A DNA stretch of 18,006 nt from the NCBI GenBank assembly GCA_031549885.1, contig JAVBPD010000097.1, positions 1 to 18,006 of the forward strand. The letters are read 5' to 3'. Under the pieces are notes generated by a model that saw only the letters and a program-made list of their open reading frames with translations, was not told the DNA's origin and did not search any database. The position numbers and the translations under genes are program-made. This DNA comes from WQUF01 sp031549885 (GTDB taxonomy: Bacteria; Bacillota; Clostridia; Clostridiales; Clostridiaceae). The number at the start of each line of letters is the position of its first letter. Within the stretch, counting starts at the first letter, position 1. Below are positions 6,082 through 13,168 of this stretch, one piece after another.

Positions 6082-8710
6082 AAAGATATTTACTCCAAAA
6101 TTTATGATGTTATTTTCATCAGTGCCTTATGCGATTTTTGCAATTTATTCTTATATTAAAGTAGCTTCACTGGTGTCTTTGTTTGTTTTTTTAGGGTTAG
6201 GGCTTTTGATTTTTCTATATTATTTGTTTTTTAACAAAAATAAGGATTTAACAAAAAGAGATTTTTGGATTATGGTAATTGTTTCAAGCTTAATAGTGTT
6301 TATTTTTTCAATGCTTATTTATAATTTTTTTGATAGAACAAACAATACTACAATGCCATTTATAATTATGGCTTCAATACCAGTTGTTTATAATATAATG
6401 GGAATTGCAAATTTTTCTTTAACCAATGATAAAGACAATGCAGTTTTGTATCTTCTTGGAATGGTATTAGTTCCTTTTACAATGTTTATGATTTTTAATT
6501 TTATCGGTGGTTCAAACTTTCAGTCAATTCAGATGATTTTTATAATATTCATGTATTATACAATAATATTTTTGATTATACATATATGCTTTGCATTTAT
6601 AAGAAGCAAGAGAGCTAATGTGGAAAGAGAAATTTATGGAAAAACCTATTATGTAATTACATTTATCTTAGGAATATTTTTACCAGTTTTAGGGCTTACA
6701 TTAAATTTAAGCGGGATTATTGGAGATTTTTCATATCCTATTTTCTTTATAATTGCAATAACAAACGGAGCTTTGCTTCTTATTCCTATTCCAAAAAATA
6801 AAAATGTGCGCCTTGTTTTGTTTTATTTAAAATCTGTTGGATATAGCTATATATTATATTTTTTCATAGCTTTTGTTCCGTTAATCCCTTTAGGGTTTTT
6901 GCTTCTTGTTTTTATAGTTGGAATACTCATCTTTGCGCCACTTCTTATAACCCTTTGGCAGGGCAGAATTCTCATAAGAGAATGGAAAGCCTTAAAGGTT
7001 CAGTTTAATAGTTTATTAGTTATAGGTGTGTTTATTTTAGGTATTGTTACCATTCCGTTAAGTTTATTTGCTTTAATTTATAATGATAGGCCTAATTTAG
7101 AAAATGCAGTAACATATCTTAACAAAAGTGATGAAAATAAAAATATTAATTTAAGCGCTTTAAACCGTTCATTAAAATTCATTGAGACTTCTTATATTTC
7201 TAACAATAGAATGGGTTTTATGAATTTAGATGGAATGTTTAATGGAAACAACATACCTATCATTTCTAGTATTTATAGCAAATATGTAATGCAAGATCAA
7301 GTATTAAGCCACACTAGCTTAAATAGCTTAAAAAATATATTCTTTGATAAATCATTAAAAGATAATGTGGATGAGTTTAATGCACCTAGTAACAATGTAG
7401 AACTTTATGATTATAAGGTAGAAACTTCTCATGATAATGAAACTGATGCTTATAGATCATTAATAAAATTGCAACTTAAAAACAATGATGGAGATAAAGC
7501 AGAATATAAAACAAAATTTACACTTCCTGAGGGAGCATTTATCAGCGATTATTATCTATATGTAAACAATGAAAAAAAGGAAGGCATTTTAGCAGATCAT
7601 AGGGCAGCAACATTTGTGTATAACAAAATTGTGTCAAGGGCATTAGATCCTGGTATTTTACATTATATTGATGAAAATACACTCGAATTAAAAGTATTTC
7701 CATTTAGTACAGGTGAAATTAGAAATACAGGATTTGAAATTATTCACAAGGGAAGTTTTGATTTTTCAATAGACGGTAAAACAATAAGCGTAAAGGGTGA
7801 TGATAATTTTACAGAAGTAAACGCTGGAAATGTGGCGTTTCTTAATTCATCATATATAAATAAAATGCCTTTAATAAGTAGAGAAGCTCAATATAATTTT
7901 GTAATTGACTGCTCTAAAAATAGCGACATTGAATTTTTAAAAAAGCAGTTATCTGATTATATACAGATAAAAAACATTAAAGATGCTAATGTGTATTTTA
8001 TAACATATAAAGTAGAAAAATCGGATTTAAATGATTTTAAAAATGCTTCTGTTAAACAAGAGGGAGGATTTAACTTAAACCTTGCAATAAAAACTATATT
8101 TGAAAATACTAATTCAAAAAAATTTCCAATTATCATAGCAGTTACGGAGAATATGCCAAATAGCGTTTTTGGAGATAATTCAAAAGCACATTTATACCCT
8201 GAATCTGAATTTTTTTATAGTTTAAACCATAATTTCACCTTAACTCCATATTCTTTTTTAGACAATGAGAAAAAAGATAGCGTTAAAGATCCTGTAATTG
8301 CTGCTTGTGTATCTTACAATGGAATAGCTGTGAAAAAGGATGGGAAGGATCATTTGGTTTTAAATGAAAATGAGAAATCAGAATTAAATCAGAATCAATA
8401 TGAAAATGCGCTAATTCTTTATGGTCAAGGTAACGGCAGTACAGGAAAAGAAATTATTTCAAATGTAAGAAATAGCTTTCGTGCCAGAATTTTAACAAAA
8501 AACACAGCATTTATCGTAGTAGAAACAAAGGATCAAGAAAAAGATCTTTTATATATTCAAGAGCAGCTACTATCAGGTGAAAAAACAGATGTAATTCCCA
8601 CTCAAAGCCTTTCAGAACCACCAATTTTTATCATAATTATTTTAACTATAGTGATAATTTTATTTAAACCCTATATTAAAAAAATGGCCATTGCAAAATT
8701 AAGAAATTAA
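6074..8710 (+). CDS. MSEP-CTERM sorting-signal protein with polytopic membrane, VIT and vWA-like domains
   Basis: An 878-residue protein. Residues 1-335 hold about ten hydrophobic segments. Residues 460-560 are a VIT domain (KTKFTLPEGAFISDYYLYVN, then RAATFVYNKIV, ALDPGILHY and LELKVFPFSTGE). Residues 605-700 are vWA-like (YNFVIDCSKNS). A stretch RARILTKNTAFIVVETKDQE (about 803-822) is typical after VIT-vWA units. The C-terminus is a tripartite sorting signal: LSEPP (846-850), a hydrophobic helix (about 851-864) and a basic tail KPYIKKMAIAKLRN. This is the architecture of the MSEP-CTERM partners of XrtK. ATG 6074 is chosen because AGAGGA lies six bases before it; a TTG at 6059 is possible but precedes that site. 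The vWA-like MIDAS is degenerate (DxSxN; GGFN where GGT is usual). Function is unknown. Confidence 0.87.
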   Translation: MYKKIFTPKFMMLFSSVPYAIFAIYSYIKVASLVSLFVFLGLGLLIFLYYLFFNKNKDLTKRDFWIMVIVSSLIVFIFSMLIYNFFDRTNNTTMPFIIMASIPVVYNIMGIANFSLTNDKDNAVLYLLGMVLVPFTMFMIFNFIGGSNFQSIQMIFIIFMYYTIIFLIIHICFAFIRSKRANVEREIYGKTYYVITFILGIFLPVLGLTLNLSGIIGDFSYPIFFIIAITNGALLLIPIPKNKNVRLVLFYLKSVGYSYILYFFIAFVPLIPLGFLLLVFIVGILIFAPLLITLWQGRILIREWKALKVQFNSLLVIGVFILGIVTIPLSLFALIYNDRPNLENAVTYLNKSDENKNINLSALNRSLKFIETSYISNNRMGFMNLDGMFNGNNIPIISSIYSKYVMQDQVLSHTSLNSLKNIFFDKSLKDNVDEFNAPSNNVELYDYKVETSHDNETDAYRSLIKLQLKNNDGDKAEYKTKFTLPEGAFISDYYLYVNNEKKEGILADHRAATFVYNKIVSRALDPGILHYIDENTLELKVFPFSTGEIRNTGFEIIHKGSFDFSIDGKTISVKGDDNFTEVNAGNVAFLNSSYINKMPLISREAQYNFVIDCSKNSDIEFLKKQLSDYIQIKNIKDANVYFITYKVEKSDLNDFKNASVKQEGGFNLNLAIKTIFENTNSKKFPIIIAVTENMPNSVFGDNSKAHLYPESEFFYSLNHNFTLTPYSFLDNEKKDSVKDPVIAACVSYNGIAVKKDGKDHLVLNENEKSELNQNQYENALILYGQGNGSTGKEIISNVRNSFRARILTKNTAFIVVETKDQEKDLLYIQEQLLSGEKTDVIPTQSLSEPPIFIIIILTIVIILFKPYIKKMAIAKLRN

Positions 8711-8724
8711 TTTTGCAATGGTTT
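8688..8724. terminator. Bidirectional terminator shared by convergent genes
   Basis: CCATTGCAAAATTAA (8688-8702) pairs perfectly with TTAATTTTGCAATGG (8707-8721) over a GAAA loop. On the + strand TTT follows; on the - strand a run of seven T follows, so it also ends the MFS transporter transcript. The 5' arm encodes the last basic residues of the sorting-signal protein, and its stop codon lies in the 3' arm. Confidence 0.85.
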
Positions 8725-8751
8725 ATTAAATCATAATTAAACTTCCTCTCT

Positions 8752-9975
8752 TTATTCTTTGGCTAAAACAGGTTCCCCAGCAGCGATGAGTTCTTTAAAT
8801 CTTAGCATAAAAATACATATAATTATCATCATGCTACCAGTAATTATAAGCTGTATTTCTATTTTCATAATATCTGCAAGAGGCCCAAAAAAAGCCATCG
8901 AAAGCGGCATTCCTGTTGAGCCTATTATGCTAGAAAGTCCAAATACACGGCCCATGTATTCAGGTTCAACTTTTGTTTGCAAAACCGTCATATAACCTGT
9001 GTTGATAAATGGAATAGTAGTACCCATAAAGAACATGACCACAAGATAAAATATAAAATTAGGCGAAAAACCCATAATCATTGTGGTAAAACCAAATGCA
9101 GTTGATGATACAAGGAGAGTTATAGTTTTATTTTTAAAACCACCCCAAGAGCTTACAGCAATTCCACCTAACAAGCTGCCAATTGCAAAAATCATTTCAT
9201 GAATAACAAGTCTCCAAGATTCAGGGCCAAAGCTTCTTGCTACCATTAAAGGTGTAAGAAATATAACAGGTCCAAACATTAATGAATAAATTAGGTAAAA
9301 TGATAAGAACTGTTTCAGCCATTTTGTGGAAAATACATATGCAATTCCGCTTTTTAAGTCATTTAAGAAGTTCTGATTTATTTCATCATTTTTAATATAT
9401 TGAATGTGAAGCAATAGCATTAAAGATATGCCTATTGCAGCAGTTATCACATCAACCCATAGCGCAATACCTAAACCAAGAAAATTATACAAAGCCCCAG
9501 CTGCTGCTGGTGAAATAAGCATAAGAAAACTCATAAGGCTTGAATTTATGCCATTTACACGCATTAACTTTTCCTCAGGTACAATATCTGGAAGCAGTGC
9601 GCTAACTGCAGGCATTTGAACACCAGCTCCAGCAGATCTTATTGCTGAAATTATAAAAAGAAGCCAGATTTGTGTGTATCCAAATGCAAATAATATTGCA
9701 AGTATTGTAGTACAAAGGGCTATTATAGCATCAGCAATTATTATGATAAATTTACGATTAAAGCGATCTGCCCATACGCCGCCAAAAAATGAAATAATAA
9801 GTTGCGGTAGAAAGCCACAAAGTGTTGCAATGGTCATCATAAGACCACTTTTAGTAGTAAGAGTTATATGCCAACTAATCGTAAATTGAACAATAGAAGA
9901 GCCAAATAAAGAAATAGTTTGCCCTAACAAAAATATAATAGCTTGACGCTTCCAATTATCTGCTTTATTAACCAA
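8752..9975 (-). CDS. MFS transporter, macrolide-efflux (Mef-like) type
   Basis: A 407-residue protein with 12 predicted membrane segments. It has the N-terminal GQTISLFGSSIVQFTISW pattern of the MFS-3/Mef-like family, and the loop 2-3 signature GGVWADRFNRK (motif A, about residues 65-75). IRSAGAGVQMPAVSALLPDI and INSSLMSFLMLISPAAAG are also family-typical. It probably exports a drug or metabolite by proton antiport; the substrate cannot be told. The strong AAGAGGTG on the - strand contains the GTG at 9984, so that codon is more likely part of the ribosome site. The start is then the TTG at 9975, six bases downstream. A promoter with an extended -10 lies in the gap to xth, so it is transcribed alone. 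Confidence 0.88.
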   Translation of the reverse strand: MVNKADNWKRQAIIFLLGQTISLFGSSIVQFTISWHITLTTKSGLMMTIATLCGFLPQLIISFFGGVWADRFNRKFIIIIADAIIALCTTILAILFAFGYTQIWLLFIISAIRSAGAGVQMPAVSALLPDIVPEEKLMRVNGINSSLMSFLMLISPAAAGALYNFLGLGIALWVDVITAAIGISLMLLLHIQYIKNDEINQNFLNDLKSGIAYVFSTKWLKQFLSFYLIYSLMFGPVIFLTPLMVARSFGPESWRLVIHEMIFAIGSLLGGIAVSSWGGFKNKTITLLVSSTAFGFTTMIMGFSPNFIFYLVVMFFMGTTIPFINTGYMTVLQTKVEPEYMGRVFGLSSIIGSTGMPLSMAFFGPLADIMKIEIQLIITGSMMIIICIFMLRFKELIAAGEPVLAKE

Positions 9976-10049
9976 AAAGTTCACCTCTTATAATTTTACT
10001 TACCAGCTTATTTTAACAAAGATTAGCTTGTATTTCTAGTAAACTTTAA

Positions 10050-10058
10050 ATTATAGCA
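10050..10058 (-). promoter_or_regulatory. Extended -10 promoter element of the MFS transporter gene
   Basis: Read on the - strand, TGCTATAAT is a perfect TATAAT with an upstream TGn extension. No good -35 is seen at the usual distance, which is tolerated with an extended -10. It lies between the xth stop and the transporter start. Confidence 0.6.
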
Positions 10059-10075
10059 AATAACATAAAAGTATA

Positions 10076-10834
10076 TTAGCTTATATCGATTTCTATTGCT
10101 ACAGGGCAATGGTCACTTCCTAAAATGTCAGGATAAATATAAGAGTCTTTTAATTTTTCTGTTAATATGTTTGACCCTATAAAATAATCTATTCTCCAGC
10201 CAATATTTCTCTCTCTAGATTTTTGCATATAAGACCACCAGGTATATACATTTTCTTTATCTGGGTAAAGATAGCGATAAAAATCAGTAAATCCAGCATT
10301 TAAAAGGTTTGTCATTTTATTTCGCTCTTCAATAGTAAATCCAGCATTTTTTGTATTTGTCTTTGGATTTTTAAGATCTATTTCCTTATGAGCTACATTA
10401 AAATCTCCGCATAATATAACTGGTTTAATTTTATTTAATTTTTCTACATAGTCTCTAAAATCATCCTCCCATTTCATTCTATAATCTAGCCTTGCAAGTT
10501 CCCTTTGAGAATTTGGAACATAAACATTTACTAAATAAAAATCATTAAATTCAGCAGTAATCATCCTGCCTTCATGGTCATGCTCATCAATGCCCATCCC
10601 ATAATTTACAGAAATAGGATTTATCCTTGTAAATATTGCAGTTCCAGAATATCCTTTCTTATCTGCACTGTTCCAATATTCTGCATAATCTTTTAAATCT
10701 ATGTCAGTTTGCCCTTTTTCCATTTTAGTTTCTTGCAGACAAAAAACATCTGCATTTATTTTTAAGAAAGATTCCATAAAGTCTTTTTTTAAACAAGCTC
10801 TTAATCCATTTACATTCCATGATGAAAGTTTCAT
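10076..10834 (-). CDS. xth: Exodeoxyribonuclease III (AP endonuclease)
   Basis: A 252-residue enzyme of the EEP (exonuclease-endonuclease-phosphatase) superfamily, acting in base excision repair: it incises abasic sites and removes 3'-blocking groups. The motifs are complete: SSWNVNGLRA (Asn7), LQETK (Glu35), GYSGTAIFTR (61-70), NVYVPNSQ (Tyr105), CGDFNVAH (Asp144, Asn146), NIGWRIDYF (210-218) and GSDHCPV (Asp241, His242). The length matches the ExoA/Xth type. GGGAGG lies just before the ATG. It stands alone between a divergent Ig-like protein gene and a co-directional MFS gene that has its own promoter, so the neighbours say nothing about its job. Confidence 0.97.
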   Translation of the reverse strand: MKLSSWNVNGLRACLKKDFMESFLKINADVFCLQETKMEKGQTDIDLKDYAEYWNSADKKGYSGTAIFTRINPISVNYGMGIDEHDHEGRMITAEFNDFYLVNVYVPNSQRELARLDYRMKWEDDFRDYVEKLNKIKPVILCGDFNVAHKEIDLKNPKTNTKNAGFTIEERNKMTNLLNAGFTDFYRYLYPDKENVYTWWSYMQKSRERNIGWRIDYFIGSNILTEKLKDSYIYPDILGSDHCPVAIEIDIS

Positions 10835-11023
10835 AAATACCTCCCGCTTTTAAAACATTATAAAAGAATTTTATCATAGATAGGCAAGATTTCCACAATA
10901 AAATATTAACAAAGTATGAACAATAAACTAAAATACTTTATTTTTAATTAAATTGGTATATAATGTTAATACTAATTTAATTAAATATTAAATTAAATTA
11001 AAATTATATAAGAAAGGGTATAT
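10835..11023. promoter_or_regulatory. Divergent intergenic region with promoter of the Ig-like protein gene
   Basis: For the + strand gene a TATAAT stands at 10959-10964 with no clear -35, and AAAGGG at 11013-11018 is the ribosome site. An A/T-only inverted repeat (AATTTAAT and ATTAAATT) lies in the leader near 10974-10997. For xth on the - strand TATAAT-like and TTGCCT-like elements occur but with poor spacing, so I do not assign a promoter there. Confidence 0.45.
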
Positions 11024-13093
11024 ATGAATAAATCAGTAAAGAGAATAATTATCTATGCCAATTCACTAATTTTAGTATTTTCATTATCATCATTTGGACA
11101 TAATTTGAGAAATGTATATGCATCAGAAGTTAGTCCTATGATAAGCGCACAATCTCAAAGTTCAATGAATTTATATGTGGATGAAACAGAAGCTATAAAC
11201 TTAAGCTCTCAGGGAGAAGTGTTAATATATAAAAGTTTAAATGATGAAATAGCTACAGTAAATTCTCAAGGTATAGTTAAAGGTATTGCAATTGGTAAAA
11301 CTACCATTGAAGTATCTAAAGAAACGCTTTCAAAAATAAATCCAGCCGAATATGTGCAATGGGTGGACTTAGGAGGAAGGGCGACTGAATTAAAATTTTA
11401 TTTTAAACCTACAGCAGCTCATAAAAATGACACATTTCGCATAGAAGCTGTTTATCCAAGTGGAACAACATCTAAATCTGGATCCTTTGATAGAAGTGGT
11501 GTTTATTGGAGCAATCCATTTACAACACCAAAATACAATTTAAACTGGCAAGGTGGTGCTGTAGGGGATAAAGGCGGAATTTACAATCTATATGTAACTA
11601 TAAATGGTGAAGAATATTTAATTTTTTCTGGAAGAGACAAAGATTTACTACAATATGGAGCTATTTATTTACCAAATAATAGCAATTTAAATGTAGCTAG
11701 TTATGTAGAATATGTAGACTTAGGTGGAACAAGCAACAATTTAAAATTTTATTTTAAACCTACAGCTGCACATAAAAATGACAAATTTCGAGTAGAAGCC
11801 TCTTATACAAGTGGAATACAGTCTAAAACAGGTTCTTTAGATAATAATGGTATATATTGGACTAGTATATTTAACACACCTAATTATAAACTAAACTATG
11901 ATGGGCACCCTGTAGGTAACAACGGGGGAGTTTATAGCTTATATACAACAATAAATGGTAGAGAAACTCTTTTGTATACTGGAAATGATTTTGACCTATT
12001 GCAGCCTGGAGCAATTTATTTATCAAATAACAAAGCTACTGATAGTGGCATAACAACTACTGAAATTGTTCAAAAAATCGATGTAACAGTTTCTGAAAAA
12101 TCTAAACCAACTATTGATGTAAATACTAAAGAGATGACATTATATGTAGGAGAGAATAAAAAATCAGATGTAACATTTACACCACAAGATGGAACCTTAA
12201 GTTATACAAGCGGTGATGCTGCAATAGCGCAAGCAGGTCAAGATGGAACAATAACAGGAGTAAAACCTGGGCAAACTACTGTAAATGTAGTAGTAACTGA
12301 TAAAAACGGACAAACAGCCCAAGGAACAATTAACGTAACAGTATTAGAAAAGCCATCAATTAATATAAATACAAAGGATATAACATTATACGTAGGAGAG
12401 AATAAAAAACCAGATGTAACATTTAATCCAAAGGATGGCAATATAAACTATACAAGTAAAGATTCTGCAATAGCACAAGCCGGTCAAGATGGAACAATAA
12501 CAGGAGTAAAGCCTGGGCAAACTACTGTAAATGTAGTAGTAACTGATAAAAACGGACAAACAGCTCAAGGAACCATTAACGTAACAGTATTAGAAAAGCC
12601 ATCAATTAATATAAACACAAAGGATATAACATTATACGTAGGAGAGAATAAAAAACCAGATGTAACATTTAATCCAAAGGATGGAAATATAAACTATACA
12701 AGTAAAGATTCTGCAATAGCGCAAGCAGGCCAAGATGGAACAATAACAGGAGTAAAGCCTGGGCAAACTACTGTAAATGTAGTAGTAACTGATAAAAATG
12801 GACAAACAGCCCAAGAAACCATTAACGTAACAGTATTAGCAAAACCAACGCTAACTACTCATGATGTGGAAGTTAAAATGTTTAAATCAATACAAGCAAA
12901 CATCAATTATACACCTGAAGATGCAACAGTAACTTATGAAAGCGTTGATCCATCAATCGCAAAAGTAGATGAAAATGGTAAAATTTCAGGTGTTAAGGCT
13001 GGAGATACAAAAATAAATGTAACTGTAACAGATAAAAACGGACAAACAGTACAAGGCGTAATAAATGTAAAAGTTATTCCACTTGTTAACTAA
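11024..13093 (+). CDS. Secreted Ig-like (Big_2-type) repeat protein
   Basis: A 689-residue exported protein. Residues 1-33 are a signal peptide (basic start, hydrophobic core, VYA-SE cleavage). Residues 48-98 resemble a degenerate bacterial Ig-like domain. Residues 108-218 and 226-336 are two copies of a domain I do not recognise (VDLGG...LKFYFKPTAAHKND...YGAIYLPNN). Residues 362-689 are four tandem Ig-like units: three of 82 residues (362, 444, 526) and a diverged fourth (608). Each holds the Big_2 hallmark GxITGVKPGxTTVNV. No LPXTG motif, sorting helix or S-layer homology domain follows, so it is probably released or held by an unknown contact. A role in cell-surface or polysaccharide binding is only a guess. 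The coding sequence is monocistronic, with its own promoter and terminator. Confidence 0.85.
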   Translation: MNKSVKRIIIYANSLILVFSLSSFGHNLRNVYASEVSPMISAQSQSSMNLYVDETEAINLSSQGEVLIYKSLNDEIATVNSQGIVKGIAIGKTTIEVSKETLSKINPAEYVQWVDLGGRATELKFYFKPTAAHKNDTFRIEAVYPSGTTSKSGSFDRSGVYWSNPFTTPKYNLNWQGGAVGDKGGIYNLYVTINGEEYLIFSGRDKDLLQYGAIYLPNNSNLNVASYVEYVDLGGTSNNLKFYFKPTAAHKNDKFRVEASYTSGIQSKTGSLDNNGIYWTSIFNTPNYKLNYDGHPVGNNGGVYSLYTTINGRETLLYTGNDFDLLQPGAIYLSNNKATDSGITTTEIVQKIDVTVSEKSKPTIDVNTKEMTLYVGENKKSDVTFTPQDGTLSYTSGDAAIAQAGQDGTITGVKPGQTTVNVVVTDKNGQTAQGTINVTVLEKPSININTKDITLYVGENKKPDVTFNPKDGNINYTSKDSAIAQAGQDGTITGVKPGQTTVNVVVTDKNGQTAQGTINVTVLEKPSININTKDITLYVGENKKPDVTFNPKDGNINYTSKDSAIAQAGQDGTITGVKPGQTTVNVVVTDKNGQTAQETINVTVLAKPTLTTHDVEVKMFKSIQANINYTPEDATVTYESVDPSIAKVDENGKISGVKAGDTKINVTVTDKNGQTVQGVINVKVIPLVN
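12107..13090 (+). repeat. Tandem 246-bp coding repeats
   Basis: The units start at 12107, 12353, 12599 and 12845. The second and third differ at about ten positions of 246, the first is more diverged, and the last differs widely and has lost two codons in the part before TDKNGQT. The exact 246-base period and the near-identity of units 2 and 3 point to recent duplication or gene conversion. Confidence 0.9.
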
Positions 13094-13102
13094 CCTAATA
13101 AT

Positions 13103-13140
13103 GTAAAAAAATCCTAAGGTGAATAAAAACCTTAGGATTT
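13103..13140. terminator. Bidirectional terminator between the Ig-like gene and ftsH
   Basis: AAATCCTAAGGT (13109-13120) pairs perfectly with ACCTTAGGATTT (13129-13140) over an 8-base loop. On the - strand six T residues in a row follow the stem arm, giving a strong terminator for ftsH. On the + strand the tail is only moderately T-rich. Confidence 0.85.
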
Positions 13141-13168
13141 CTAATTTATAAAATTTTATTGACAATTA

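Noticed and set aside
9428..9889. Frames on the + strand inside the MFS gene
   Set aside because: They are shadows of the transporter, rich in Ile/Ser/Ala without ribosome sites or family motifs.
12238..12814. Several antisense frames of 60-67 codons
   Set aside because: They recur at the repeat period, are low-complexity Tyr/Ile/Cys-rich, lack ribosome sites and mirror the Ig-like repeats on the other strand.
12107..12844. Regularly spaced repeats suggesting a CRISPR array
   Set aside because: The period is 246 bases with no short constant repeat and unique spacer pattern; it is continuous coding sequence for Ig-like domains.
12998..13093. A C-terminal cell-surface anchor or exosortase signal on the Ig-like protein
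   Set aside because: The protein ends VKVIPLVN directly after the last Ig unit, with no LPXTG, no LSEP-like motif and no terminal hydrophobic helix; it is not a second XrtK target.
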